Source of the DNA: Whitmania pigra
Lineage: Eukaryota; Annelida; Clitellata; Hirudinida; Haemopidae
Direction: 5' to 3'
Assembly (NCBI GenBank): GCA_021613335.1
Contig: JAJTWR010000260.1
Span: forward strand, 1,801,501 to 1,865,500
Length of the DNA: 64,000 bases
Shown piece after piece: positions 27,938 to 41,225 of the stretch; the first letter of the stretch is position 1; each line of letters starts with the position of its first letter. Below the pieces are notes generated by a model. That model searched no databases. It had not been told where the DNA came from and saw only the letters and a program-made list of their open reading frames with translations. Made by a program: the position numbers and the translations under genes.

Positions 27938-30900
27938 TCAGATCAGATTAGACTGGGTCAGTAGAGTCCAATTGTACCTAGCATTACTTGTGTGAGCAAA
28001 TGGTAAGACAGGTGGCTCAATAAGATACCATGTATCTCTCACCACAGTTGCTTCCTAAAGAACAGGATTTTATTTAATTTCATTATATCCATCAATTTTA
28101 TTTTTAATGAAATACCAAGATATTACCTGGGCTGCAGCCACAGCACAATAAGGAATTTTCTGTACTATTTCATGAAAGGCAGCAAGGCTCCTAGCAGACT
28201 GTCCAATGAGATAGCGGGTGCAAGTGTCCAGGTTGATGCCATGAGAAACAAACAGTATGCTTCCTCCATCATTCTCATGTTTCTTCAGAATCTCCTTGGT
28301 AACGAGATAGCTTCTTTCATAAAATTGCTCAACAGTCTCATTCAGATTGTACTTTGACACCATCCATATAGGAGTATAATCAACTTTCACTGGGTAGCCT
28401 GCTTCACTCAATTCAGAAATTGTCATAAAGGTTGGCAGGTTATCTTGGTACCAACTTAGCCACTCGAACAAACCTGGCTCAACACTTATTTCTCTCTTTA
28501 ACCCAAGGCCTGCAAATATAAAAAATAGTTAAGATACAAATACAATTTTATTGAAAAGTGCATTTTGCACTTATTAGAATCAAATGTTTGCTAAATAATA
28601 ACTGAAGAGGTTAATTGATTTCATTTTAAAGCTGCAGAACACTGATCATGCATGATGGATGAAAAATAAAGATAATAACAAAACATAATATAAATGCATA
28701 GATTTAATGCACATCATTGAAGAGCCAACTTAAACGTTCAATTAAAATTGATTACCCATTCAAGCATTATTTTGTGGGACTTTAAGTTACATTGAAAATA
28801 GTAGTTAGGACTCAAAATACGTTAAACTGGAGGCTAAACACTTGGACCAAATTATTATTATGATAATATTTGTATATATATAATTGGGTTTGGCAAAGGT
28901 CTTTATTAAAAGTTAAAATAACAATTTGTCATTTGCTAAGTTATAGAAACAAATCCTTTTTTATTTATTTCAGCATACAAAATACAGTTACCTAAAATTC
29001 TGGTGGAAGATCAGATAAAGTATTTGATACAAAAAAAATAGTACGTTATTAATTCATTCAAGACTTTATTACATGAAGTTTTTTCTGAATGATCCACTGA
29101 GCAAGTAAGGAAAATGTATTTGTATTTAGTCAATTTTTTGATTGCCTTACGTATCCGGATAGTGAAGGCACTTCTTAGTCGATCCATCATTTATATATTG
29201 CCCCTACCCAAGATTGCTCCCTTGTGGTGCGAGCTAGGTTGCAAACGTGACCCGTAACGACTGTTGCTTTCACCGCCAATTCGCGCGCCAACAAACACGA
29301 TCAAAGATGCTTGCAGAATGGAATCAGATATAGTTTCATTTGGAGAAACTTGTGCAAATAACTGGGAGAATTTGCACATCAGTGTGATGACAGAAGGAAA
29401 ACCCTTAAATCTGGTAGTCATTTGAACCTTGAAATGAGATTCAGATATTATATTATGGAACCACAAAGAAAGCCAACCCTAAAGGTCAAAAATAACAATA
29501 ACAACAAAACTTCCCAGACAATAAATAATTAAATCTAGATCAGGGATTTCCAGGGGATTTTTAGGCAGGGGTCACATCGCTAACTTCTGAAGTCTCAACA
29601 AGCCAAACTCAAAAGAAATGAAATTTACTAAATTACGATGATTTAATAAAAAGCTATTTATTGTGGAGAAATTATGCAAAGACAATGAATGAACTGTAAA
29701 CAGGCTATTCCTGAAGTCTGATGCAGTGCAGAATTGGAATCAGAATTTCAAAACAAGTAAAATGGTTTTCATTAGTGCTGATTAATATGAGAAACATGAA
29801 ACTGATGACTTTCTGACATAATGCCATCCAATTTCCGGTTCCGATCATAAGTCATAAGTGACGCACTCAGGATTCCACCTCTGAAAAAGTCTTCTCACTC
29901 AAATATGCAACACCTAAGGCTGAAATGAATTCACGGGCAAACTATTTTATGTTCGCTTATTGGTCAGATGGAAGGCATTTGTAGAATTCAGTCAAATTTC
30001 CTTTCTAAATTTTTTCTTCAGGAGAGAAGTAGGAGACTTATGTTAAGATTTTCCGTGTCTTTGGTTTCTCCTATATTGTTCAATATGCAACAACATGCAT
30101 ATTGCTTCGGAAACTTTTATTGCAACTTACTTAAACTATGTGAAATACATTTCAGAATATGTCAAAAGATTTTTTAAAAAAATCATTAATAAGTTTATCA
30201 AAGTTAGCATTACCAAAATAACCTTAATTAATTAAGTAATAAATTATTAAACTGACTTTCAAGGATACAGGATGCAGTTTCAATGCATCTTAAGGATGGA
30301 GAAGAATAAATGTGACTGATGTGCATCTGCTTCTCAAACATGGCTTCACCTAAAAATTCAATATTTAAAATCTCTATAGCTCAGTTTTAGAAACCCTTGT
30401 GAGCAGCTAGGACTAGAACTCCTAATGAGGCAACACCAAATCAGGAGTGATTAACCACTTTTCTACCTACACCAATGACTAGCTTAATAACTATGTATCT
30501 TAAATGCAAATAAGATGATATATGTATTAGGAAATAAAAGAATAAAAATGTAACCCAAAAGTCTTGCTTGAAACTGTCCCTGAACAGTTATTGGGGAATC
30601 TTGAGAAAAGCTCTGAGGACCACCTCTGCGCCTTGGAACAGAGGCAGGCATATTGAGGTCATACCGGATATAATCACCTATTTTCAAATAAATCCATCTT
30701 AGGATTTATTATTAACCCATGCTCATCTAAATGGCATACCATCTTGGTTGAAGCAATATTGAATCCAATTCTTTCCAAAAGTGAAATCAACTCGTTCTCC
30801 GTGTCTCACTACAAATAACTGCCTTGGTCCCTTGGTTGAAACACTGGCAAGAGAAGAGACTCCGTCCTTGTGGTTAAGACATTTGTTATTCAAAGCATCT

Positions 30901-33069
30901 GCAATGTTTCTATAAAGCTTTACATCCTTTAAAATAAATCTCTACTTTGAAATATTTAACCTCCTCCCTGTGCTCTAAAATCATCCTTTCTTGCAAGAGG
31001 ATTTAACTGAAACTTGGAATGAGATGTGGCAACATCTGGCAACGGTCCATAGCAATCTTCACCTTTTTCTGGACCACTTTGAAACATTTTGCGCTCTCCA
31101 CCTTTCTCGGGTAATTCATTTATTTCTTGAATAACGTCGAGTGGAGAAGAGAGGGCTGTCATCAATGATTTTTTGTCCAAATATGTTGATTCTTGTACTT
31201 GTGTGACCAGACTGGTTTGCATGGCATTATTCTGGAAACACAAATGCAAAGCTTTAATAATTTAAAATAAATTCATCATATGTCTACTGACCTGATCAGT
31301 TGTCCATTGAGAAGGTCCACTTTGCTGAGAATTTATAGGTATGTTCAATCCACCAATTGGTATGCTCCTGTTTCATATAAAAGTTGTAAAAAATGCCAAA
31401 TTTTAAGCAAGAGTGAGATCACCGATGCATGGTCCAAGTCTCAGTTTCTGCTGTTCTTTCTGTATAAGCTCCGGGAAACATACCAGAGCACCCAGTCATC
31501 CAGGACATTCCTTCAAACCATCCATCCGAATTGGATTCTAACTCTGACTCCATAACATAGATGAAGTCCCTGTCACATAGTTCCAGTTCATCTGACACTC
31601 TTGGAATGTGAGTATATAAAACTCTTCTGACCTGATTAAGATAATTATACTGTTAATATTTATTTATAATCAATCACAAAAAACTCTCCAAAACCTGATA
31701 ATTATCACGAGCTTTGTCCCTGGAGTAAAGTCTCAGATCCCACCTAGCAGGTAAATTTATGTTCATTGACTTTGCAAGATTCTCGAGACCTTCTCTCTTA
31801 TCAGGAGGAAAATGATAAGCCAAACTGATATGCAGTTGTTTCTTGTGAAGTTCAACCACAACACCTAACCAAACAACTAATGTAACATAATGATTTGATG
31901 CTAAAGAAATGTCATCATACCTGACTTTCTCATTTCTTCTACAAACTCCAATGTAAGTTTTTTTAAAATTCTAGCATAAGTTTCTGTGACAAATAGGCCG
32001 ATAAAGTTAGCAGATGCAAAATAATCAAATTCAAGTTTGTCAAAAGCTCCAGCGATCTTTTCTGCAACATTTCTGATTGTATGTGACAAGTTTGACACCA
32101 GAGAGTTTGAAGCCTTCAAATGAGTCACACAAAAACATTTAAATAAGAATTTAACAAACCAAAAGTAAAGATTATGGTAATGTTAGCTGATAAATCTTGC
32201 TAATGCTTAGTGTTAATTTACCTGGAAGAAAGAGCAAAGAGTGATATGTGGAAAGTAATTATGGGCTCTGTTCCAACCACATTCTCTAAAAGACTTTTGC
32301 CAAAAATCTAGGAGTTCTTGTTGCAATGGACCCATGGGACAAACATAAAGGATATATTCCCTGTGCTTTAACTCGTCAAGGTTTGGATCTCTTACATGAG
32401 ACAACAGCCTATCAAAAGCAAAAGAACTTCATAAGAACTTAAAAGTAATAAATAATATAAGCAAAACAGACCAATCACAGGCAAGTTGAACACCTTTGTC
32501 TCCAGTTGCAGCCAAAGCTTTTTCACTATTTAAAATTAATTTTTGTTACTTATATCAGTCATTTCATGATAAAAAAAATAAAAAATAATTTCTGATGCTC
32601 ATTTCTTTCTAAATGGATTCACTATATAGTGAAAAATTAATCTATTAATACTGCAGAGGTTGAGGATGGTGGCTGCAGCAAAACTGGCCAGTTTTATAAA
32701 ATATAAATACATAAAATTTGAAAATGGAAGTTCATTGGAACCTTTGCGTGACGAGTAAAGTGTTGTTAAATTGAAAAGCTTGAAAAACTATAAAAAAAAT
32801 ATAAAATGAGCGTGTATATATGCAATAAAGCATGTTTGAAAGAAATAACTTAATAACGAATTATTATGGCTTCCGCAAACTAATAATTCGGGTTGTCAAT
32901 TTGCGGCTACTTTTACCGCACATTAAATGGTGCAACTTGTGTTACGTTCCACTCACGCTCTGGTTTTGGGAAATCCCATTTGCTGCAAAATTTCAAGAGA
33001 TGTCCTATTTCTACGAATAGTTAATTCTTGTCCTTTCAAATGTCGTCGAGGCGGCAGCTCTAAAGACAT
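27938..33069 (-). CDS. UBASH3: UBASH3/STS/TULA protein: UBA, 2H phosphoesterase, SH3, histidine phosphatase
   Basis: Family of ubiquitin-binding tyrosine phosphatases that damp receptor-kinase signalling. Thirteen exons join in frame to about 715 residues: 32957-33069, 32472-32525, 32222-32408, 31921-32113, 31695-31864, 31423-31631, 31292-31367, 30961-31231, 30740-30898, 30555-30677, 30257-30349, 28127-28509 and 27938-28054. The UBA domain is [34 protein letters not shown]. The 2H phosphoesterase region has [10 protein letters not shown] and [13 protein letters not shown]3 has [13 protein letters not shown] and [15 protein letters not shown] variable linker follows. The phosphatase domain keeps the catalytic set: [32 protein letters not shown] and ILFVSHG. 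The C-terminus is [11 protein letters not shown]. All catalytic His/Arg/Glu residues are present, so activity is expected. Intron 11 (1.7 kb) holds dispersed repeats. Vertebrates have two paralogues (A and B), and this could be the single invertebrate ancestor type. Confidence 0.96.
29140..29290. repeat. Dispersed repeat, copy 1
   Basis: A segment beginning TTGATTGCCTTACGTAT and containing TCGATCCATCATTTATAT is alignable by eye to 41097-41225, in the same orientation. It lies in UBASH3 intron 11. The family is not identified. Confidence 0.55.
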
Positions 33070-34891
33070 GTTAGCAAAAGCCAGAAAGTTCTGAGATCCT
33101 CAAGCTTAATGCCACCGCCTTGTTTACAATCATTCTTTGTTCCAGGAAGTAAGAATTGTTACGAATTCCAAACAATTTCGGGTCAAATTAACAAAATTAG
33201 ATCTGTTACTTCATTTGTATTTAACAAACATTTTGACATTTTAGTTATTTATTATATTTATTTATTTATTGTGGTCATACAACAAATTAAATGGGTGTCA
33301 TATCATTTTTCTACCACTTAAAATTAGCAGAATGACCCCATGAATTCAGAAGGGTCGACCAAATAATAAATACCAAATTTTAATTAAATCATGATTATGG
33401 TTTACAAATTATGGATATAAATTAGGGGTACCATATGGTTTCTTTGCTCACTACAGATATAGACCTGGATCTAGGGATTCAGTAGATCGGTATCATGCTT
33501 TTCCAGCCACAAAAGTTTTATAACCGTTTAGTAACCGTTGTTAGTGCTATGTTTTGACAACTCGTTCAGAAATGAGGAAGCAGTATTTTTACGCTAGGTC
33601 ATTAGTCACATGGTGTGGGACACTGAACTTCGCTCCCACAACTTCTCCTGGCTCCAACCATGCAAGAAATTATTAATTAATTTTTGTAATCTTATTACAC
33701 AATATTCAGTATCTTTTGTCAATATATAAATCAAATTCAGTGGTATTTCAGATCAATAAAAGCAACGTTTCTCACTCCAACATAACTTATTGGTTCCTCA
33801 TTAATAAAGATAACGCCTCATAATAAGAAACCAGAAGGAGACTCACATCCATTTGCCTTCACTGGTCTCCTACCTCGCTTGATTCTCTTCTCGTCGATCT
33901 CTTCTCAGGCCTTTGGCCTTATTATACACACATGCAACAATGGCAAAACGGAACTTGTTCGTCCTGGAGCCCACATGGATGGCGGCAGTGGCATAGTTAG
34001 GGGGATTCGCCAAGGTGAAGGGGCGCCAAATTGAGGCTTGAAGCTTTTTATGTTACACAAAACATTGTGAGACACAACGATGGCACTGCTGTTGTTTCTA
34101 ATAAAAACCGCGTTGACTGGAAAGGCTGAATCTGTTACAAATACGATAAATGTTCAGAGACAATAAGATGCCCCGGAAGATAGGATCCATGTAAAATTTC
34201 TTCTACTGTGGTTTTATAACTAGCTCGTCAAGGATTGGAGTTTCGGGGCGAGGATGAATCGTATGATTCGTCAAAATATTCAATACTTTGAGTGAATTTG
34301 CTCCTCAATTTCGAGAAAGACTTTGGTCAAGATATGGACATTATGGGCCCGGACACTTTTTATGTGCCAAAAAATAAAACCAACAAATTACCATTAATAA
34401 ACGGATGAAATTTTATCCTACCTGTGTAGAAACGGCATTGACAAATCAGCTTCCTTATACAAAATTCTTTATAATCCAAAATTATCTATGACCAGTGAAA
34501 AACAGTGAAAATCGGAAATGCTTGAATTGTCTTCCAACTGGCTTTGAGATCTTAAAAGTTTTAGATCTTATCCTTACATAGCCTATGACCTCGGAGGATA
34601 AAGATGGCACTCGGTAATCCCAAGTGTAGAAGTAGCTAGGGGATTGGGAGATACATACAAGTATGTCCCCGTGCTTGCAGGGGCGCCAAAATGAGGGTTA
34701 TGTTATAACTAACAGCACCCGCGCGGAGCATCTGTGCGTCTACAACTGATTAAAATTATATTTTAGTATAATAAAAACATGTCAAATGTTAATGTGGCTT
34801 GTATTTTAGTTTACCGTTCTCAAAACATATTTCTATTACTTACACCTTAACCATCCTTGTCAAAAATTTCGATGAAAACAGTTTTTTAATA
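33070..34891. other. Intergenic DNA with repeat remnants
   Basis: It includes the probable UBASH3 promoter near 33070-33200. A hAT-like terminus CAGTGGCATAGTTAGGGGG occurs near 33990 without a detectable partner. The phrase GGGGCGCCAAA.TGAGG recurs near 34020 and 34680. No gene was recognised. Confidence 0.45.
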
Positions 34892-35268
34892 CAGTCAAAT
34901 CTCGTTACTATGCCACCTGTCTCAAATAAAAACGCTTTTTTCTCCTTCAGCGTAAAGTCGGTTCGCTTGCATTTCTGAGCTGACATTATGGGCTGAATTT
35001 GAAGAAAAATAAAAAAACAAAAAACGACTGATTTAAAAGGGAAAGGTTCTAGAACCAACCAAAGAATAACAATCGCCTAGATTTTAAAGTAAAATTTAAT
35101 TAATATAGTTTAGTGATGGGTAAATTTATATATACAGTCATTAGATTATTATAAATAATCGAACACTGCGCGGAAACGACTCGTGCCTTTTAACATTATA
35201 ACACAATAGTGGCATAGTAGCGAGAGTAAGGGGTGTCATAATAGTGGGGTGGTACCGAGATTTGACTG
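34892..35268 (-). mobile_element. Pogo/Tigger-like MITE (377 bp)
   Basis: Terminal inverted repeats match closely: left CAGTCAAATCTCGTTACTATGCC, right end reading CAGTCAAATCTCGGTACCACC on the other strand. On the minus strand an ATG at 34986 starts MSAQKCKRTDFTLKEKKAF, which looks like the first helix-turn-helix of a CENP-B/Tigger transposase. The catalytic domain is absent. Confidence 0.72.
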
Positions 35269-35329
35269 CATTTTGATTTTCTGAGCGGCGTTGAGGACAA
35301 TTCGTCGCAAACAATTCAATCAAATTTAT

Positions 35330-35480
35330 TTGGGGGGTTCATTCTGTTATTTTTCAAAATCAAAATCAAATGATAATAATAAATAAATAAAGATGGTTTA
35401 AGATTTGATAAATGTATGATTTTATACAAATCAATAAAATTTACAATTAAAATATTTTTTTAATATTTCGAGAGGATATG
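35330..35480. repeat. Dispersed repeat shared with 40031-40165
   Basis: Both copies contain TTTTTCAAAATCAAAATC followed by an AAAGATGGTTT...TTATGATTT...TTTTTTTAAT stretch in the same order and orientation. The second copy interrupts a LINE ORF. Confidence 0.6.
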
Positions 35481-37635
35481 AACCCGTGAGCTTCCCCTAA
35501 GTACTGGCCAATTGGAACTTAGGCATTTAAAATAAATTTATTTTAATAAAAAAGTGCCATTTGTCTAATATGACATTATAATTATTACTACAATATGTTT
35601 ATTATTTTTGCCATTAAAATAATTATATCATTAATTATTGTAATGTTTCTTCAAAGTTATGTCAAGTAAAGTTATGTATTAAGTAAAATATAATATTGTA
35701 ATTAGTGTAATATTTGTACACAAATTCTCAAATGGGAGAAGTCCGTTCATTTTGACGCTACTGCAACGTTGTAATAAGTTAACCAGTGATTGATAGTATT
35801 TCAAACGAAATAAAATCACGAAATAACATCTTTTATGTGATTGTTTTGATTTGAAATCATTGTTTTTGTGTGATTTTCATCTATTCAACTATTTCAGTTC
35901 ATTTTATTGATGCTTGATGATTTATTTCTTATCTAAAAGTAATGAAGCTATTTTAAAATATATAAATTTAAAATTGTTTAAGTTTTAATATTTCTATTAG
36001 ACAGTCCGTTTTTTTCGTTTTTGTCCGGTCACGATTGTTGGGTATGTTCACGGAAATTTTTTGCCTTGTTTAGGCGATGTTATTTAGGGCCGAGGCTCTG
36101 GTGAGCGATTTGTTAACAACTCTTGAAGCAGATCAGGAGTTGATCAGATCAGTCAGGAATAAATATTGAAGCGAAACTTTTCCATCATGACAATATTTCG
36201 AAAACTTTTTGGATGAATTTAGTTCATTTATCCAAAAGAAGGTACCACAGTATTTCCAAGTCTGATTCAAATTACCACGCATACGTTGTTCAATGTCATG
36301 TTTAATAAATTATCCAATGCAGATTTACATTGTCTTTGCCTTTTGGTTCTTTGCATTTGAATGCGTTCTTCTCTTTGATGTTCATCTTTATTTCTTTGAT
36401 CTCTGTCAACTCTATTTCTTATCGCTTTCCTCTCCGTAATTGCAAAACTTAAAACTTGGAGGAACTCAAACTCAAAATAAGCTAAAGTTCTAATTTAAAC
36501 AGAGCCGGGATATGGGTTCGTCGTAAACTAAATTACTGACATCCACTAGAAAGTTTTATAGTCGAGAGTTTATTGAACAATCGAGGGACTGAGGCGAGTT
36601 GAAAGAGGTGAGCACTGGACAGATGAAAGAATGTGGTGATTTCTGCGATTTAGCAATGTGTGTGCTAAGCGATGAGCGACTGAAATGCTGAGCGGTTAAA
36701 TGTTATGAAGCTAAACTTTTCAAAAGATCCTGTATTTTATAAATTAAAACAAACTTAAAATAATAAAATTTTAAATACGCACGACGTACGACATACCTTA
36801 GCAAAATATATATCTAGATAACTGAACTAGGTTATTAAATCGGTCACTTCGGACAAGATCACTTCAGCGACTAGCAGACATATCATACGTCTGCCACCCA
36901 ATTTGTACCAGTTTAAAAAAGTTGTGCCCGTCGCATAGTATTATTGTTATTATTATTATTATCATCATCATCATCAAGGTATTATTGTTATTATCATCAT
37001 TATCATCATCATCATCATCATAGTATTATTGTTATTATTATCATCATCCTCATCATAGTATTAGACTATTATTATTAGTATTATATATTATTAATACTTA
37101 TTAACATATGCCAATTTGATAATGGAAATGCAAGAAAAGGAGTAAAGGTCTTTATTAGAACCCTGGGTTCCTGGACACGTGTCCCCAAACCCACTTTTTC
37201 CATATATACGTAATATTCCCGTTCATCTATGTGCGCTATTGTCTGCCAGCCGACAATCGGGTCGAGGACGGCTCCAGTTGAGGCGAATTTTCGGAAGCAT
37301 CACTTTTATTTTGTGTATTCCCTGGACTTTCAACTTCCAGGCGCCCATAGAATACACTGTACTTATTATCAATTCTAAAGACGGTTTGAAATTAACGAGC
37401 CATCCGGTTCATACGATCCAACTAATTTAAGAATCACTTCGATGGTCAGGTAATATTGACTACTTGTGCTTACCTATTTTAGGGCATTTTTAAGTGCCAT
37501 TTATTGATTAAATGCGTTTACACCAATTTTTAGTCATTTACAAGACATCAAGGGTCTATTGTTATTTTTCATTCACAACTAATTTGATAAAGGTCTTAAT
37601 AAAAACTACCAGTCCAACTCAATCATGCAATAAGT
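35481..37635. other. Intergenic AT-rich DNA
   Basis: No supportable gene. A minus-strand stretch near 36310-36450 reads as an Arg/Glu/Gln-rich peptide but has no start, splice sites or recognisable family. A compound microsatellite lies at 36935-37090. Confidence 0.4.
36935..37090. repeat. Compound (TTA)/(TCA) microsatellite
   Basis: Alternating blocks of TTATTG, ATT and ATC triplets, with the phrase TAGTATTATTGTTATTATT repeated three times in variant form. Confidence 0.85.
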
Positions 37636-39341
37636 TTATCTTTGTTCCATTTTGGGTTTTGGTGGTCTAAATGCCCCCTTAGCTTTCTTTCCTGCTTGTT
37701 TCCATCCTCTCCAGCTGTCCACTCTTTCAGTGCGACTCTCCTACATCATTAAAAGACATTAGTTCTAGTTCTCTAAAACATTACAACCAAAGTTCAAATC
37801 AAATACCTCATAATTTTTATCCCACTCAGCTTTTGCCTTCTTTCTTTCCTGTTCTTCAACTTCTTCTTGAGCCTTTCTTTTTCTGAGAAAAATGTCCAAT
37901 AATTAATACAAACTTAACATAACAGTCACAATTTCAAAACCAACCTCTCGTGTGCCTCTTTCATATCTCTTTCTTGCCTCAGCCTTTCAAGGTCAGCAAA
38001 TAATTTGCAGGTTTGAACATAAACAGCATGCTTGTACTTCAAAACAATGTAGTAATAAATAAACTTGATCAATTAATACATTTTCAATCCCTCATTACCT
38101 TATCAGGATCATCTTCTGATATGTCAGTTGCCTTTCCTTCTTTTTTGAGTTGTTTTTTTCTAGCTTTAACCTACATTAATTAAGGAAAATGAAGCCAGAA
38201 TGAATAATAAGAATATCAAAACATTCGCAACATCATTAATTCTGACTAACATCTTCATCAACCCTATTTTTTGCCTCTTCTACGATTTCATTACACCTTT
38301 TATAACCCTCCTCATTTTCCAAAGTCTTGTAGGCCTTGTTCACAGCTTAAAATTACAAATATTGCAGTTATTAGTGCAATAATTTATCCAAAATATATTT
38401 AATGCTTATTTCATATGCTTAAAAGCTATTAAACAAAATTTAAAAATTTGTATTGTCAGACTGTTACTAATCAACCTTCTCATTAATTGAGCCAATCAAT
38501 TCATGATTGCAACAAATAAAGAATAAATTTATAATATAATAAAGAATTTCTTTAAACCTTCAAAAGATCTCTGGGATCTCTCAGGATCATCTGGATTTTT
38601 GTCTGGGTGGACAAGAATTGACATCTGAAAATGATCAGAATATTCAGCTGTTATTTCATAAGGATATGATGATTAGTATTGATTATCAAGTGGGAAAAAC
38701 TAACCCTTCTATATTTCTGTTTAATTTCGTTTAGAGGTGTTTCTGGATCAACCTGTAATACCTGAAATTTCAGAAAAGAAAATTAGAATGCATGAAACAG
38801 CTAACAAAAACCAGCAGTCATTATAATTTTATTTTAATTACTTTATGAAACCACTGAAAATGAGAATATGGCCCAAATATCACTTTTATGGTAGGTCATA
38901 ATAGTTTTTACTATTGCTTTGTCCCTAGTACTGGGGAACATTTAAGTAAGCAGAAGAAACACATTTTCTAAGAAAATAAATATTTTGTTTACAAACTTCG
39001 AAAGGGTTCAGATTGAAATAGGTAGCCCCAGGCCTTGTTAATCTGTCAATTTGTTGCTTTGAAGTTAAAACTGAATCCCTTTTTTCAATTTCTTTAACCT
39101 TTGAAGCAAAGTTAAACAATTTTGTTATTGACATCAACAATATATTCAAGAATCATAATGAATGAAGTTCGGCATTTTTGTCTTAGAACTGTAACATTGT
39201 TTATCACAGATGTTATATTAGCATATAACAATAAAAACAGCAAGCTCACAGGCAAAAAAATCCATTTAAAGAACTTACTTCAGTATAAAATTCATCAAAA
39301 ATTTTTTCCGCCTTTGTTGCATCTTGCTCCTTTACCGCCAT
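37636..39341 (-). CDS. DNAJC8: DnaJ homolog subfamily C member 8 (SPF31)
   Basis: J-domain co-chaperone found with spliceosome and nuclear HSP70 complexes. Nine exons join in frame to 242 residues (human 253): 39279-39341, 38997-39098, 38705-38761, 38558-38624, 38251-38345, 38099-38170, 37945-38036, 37807-37882 and 37636-37740. The N-terminal motif VKEIEKRDSVLTSKQQIDRL is almost identical to vertebrate DNAJC8, and LTRPGATYFNLNPFEVLQVD leads into the J domain. The J domain carries the HSP70-activating HPD (ILVHPDKNPDD). The second half is charged: VKARKKQLKKEGK, AHERKRKAQEE, and the conserved end RVDSWRGW...FRPPKPKMEQR. Introns are short, 60 to about 235 bp. The region upstream of the start shows no clear promoter motif. 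Confidence 0.97.
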
Positions 39342-39929
39342 ATCCTACAATTGGATTTACTTATTTCAATAGTCGAATTAGAACAAAATCTTGTTTTGTT
39401 AAGCAAGCTACAAAATTAAACTCTACGGGATTCACTAAAAGTGACTACTGGTACCTTTTCGTTGAAAATATTTGCGTTATTAATATATCATTTGTTATAT
39501 AGTGATCTTATGTATTTTTCACATGAAATTTAGGAAAATCGAAAATACAATAATTTAAAACGCAATTCGGTCGTCATCTAACAATTAGCCAAATCGTTAT
39601 TTAGTCTAAGAATGTGGGAAAACGTACGATTTAAATTTAAGCCTGTGGCAACAACTCTATTCAATTGATTTATCGGGTTTCAGATAAACGATGCCAATTA
39701 ATAACAAACGTTCCACAACAAAGACTCTAAAGCAATTTTATTTTGAACTATAATTAAATTTCATAAAATCATATTTTTAAAAATTTATTAATGTTATATC
39801 AACATATTTTATTTTAAATGTAATTTGAAGTATTGCGCATTCTCTAGTACTCTGAGGGTGTTAGGCAAAAAAACTATGAGAGGAGGAATGATCATAGGAA
39901 GTTTTTTAGTGATCCATATAGATATTGGA
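39342..39929. other. DNAJC8 upstream intergenic DNA
   Basis: AT-rich DNA with no gene recognised. It should contain the DNAJC8 promoter. LINE-like coding sequence begins near 39930. Confidence 0.4.
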
Positions 39930-40570
39930 GAGCATTGCTCGACCTCCGAAATCCGGTGAGGTTAACGTAGATAAAGACGAACTGGAGGAGCACCTTAGAA
40001 ATACGCAGGCCAGTAGCCAGAAAATGATTTCCGGGGTTCAAATTTTGTATTTTTCAAAATCAAAATCCAATGCGAACAATAATATAAAGATGGTTTTAAG
40101 CTTTAATGACTTTATGATTTATGTAAATCGACAAAAATTAGAATTGAAATTTTTTTAATCTTGGGGGGGGTAAGGTAATCTCGTAATGTGGGCCTGGGAG
40201 TACGTATAGTGGTATAGTGATGCCATTCGTCACATTCCTCTTCAGGTAAGACAAAACATCCCAATGGTACCTCTCGCTACCAGTGTTTTTAGCCTGACAT
40301 CTCATCAATTGAGGAAGTGAGGCGAGTTGTTAGAAATGCTAGGAACGGTTCTGCGCCAGGACCCAATGGAAAAAGCACTGATGCTGTTTTTATTGCAATC
40401 ACACATAATTCCATCGTGTTTAAATGTTACTGTACTTTTTAAATATGACAACGGATGCTCTTCATTGTTGTTTCGTTTATCTTCGCTACCTATGTATGTT
40501 CAAACTGGCTTCTTTTGAAGATACCATACTAAGCTTTTAGACGTTTAAATGTCTTAAAAATAAAAAAAAA

Positions 40571-41099
40571 AAACTTTGACATTACAAACCCACAAACTGC
40601 AATATAGGAAAGGATAAAGGTCCTCGAACCAACCATATAATAACCAGAGTTTAAAATAAGGATAATACATTTTAATAGATATACAGTCTTAGTTATGTTA
40701 CTTTGTTACGCCTTGTGGAGGACAAGTAACGAAGTAAAAGTATGTCCGAAAGTATTATTTTGTTACAAGTAAAAAATACTGAGCATTTTCTGTTCATTTT
40801 GTTTGTGTTTGTATTTTAGCCTATTTTTTGATATTTTTAAACTTTGATATTACAAACCCACAAACTGCAATATAGGAAAGGATAAAGGTCCTCGAACCAA
40901 CCATATAATAACCAGAGTTTAAAATAAAGATAATACATTTTAATAGATATACAGTCTTAGTTATGTTACTTTGTTACGCCTTGTGGAGGACAAGTAACGA
41001 AGTAAAAGTATGTCCGAAAGTATTATTTTGTTACAAGTAAAAAATACTGAGCATTTTCTGTTCATTTTGTTTGTGTTTGTATTTTAGCCTATTTTTTGA
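40571..41099. repeat. 268-bp tandem direct duplication
   Basis: Two adjacent copies (40571-40838 and 40839-about 41099) differ at only a few positions, for example TTGACATT against TTGATATT. Each contains CTCGAACCAACCATATAATA and ends in TTTTAGCCTATTTTTTGA. High identity implies recent duplication. Confidence 0.92.
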
Positions 41100-41225
41100 C
41101 TGCCTTAGGTATTCAGATAGGATGTGAAGGCAATTTTTAATCGATCCACCATTTATATAGTGCCCTGGCAGTACAGCATGGGTTGCGACACATAACAACT
41201 GTTATTGCAACCGCAAGCCGGAACG
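41097..41225. repeat. Dispersed repeat, copy 2
   Basis: Starts TTGACTGCCTTAGGTATTC and aligns with 29140-29290. It directly follows the second copy of the 268-bp duplication. Confidence 0.55.

Noticed and set aside
33990..34040. hAT-like terminus CAGTGGCATAGTTAGG
   Set aside because: No matching opposite end or 8-bp duplication found, so no element was called.
36310..36450. Arg/Glu-rich reading frame on the minus strand
   Set aside because: No start, splice context or recognisable family. It could be chance or an old transposon N-terminus.
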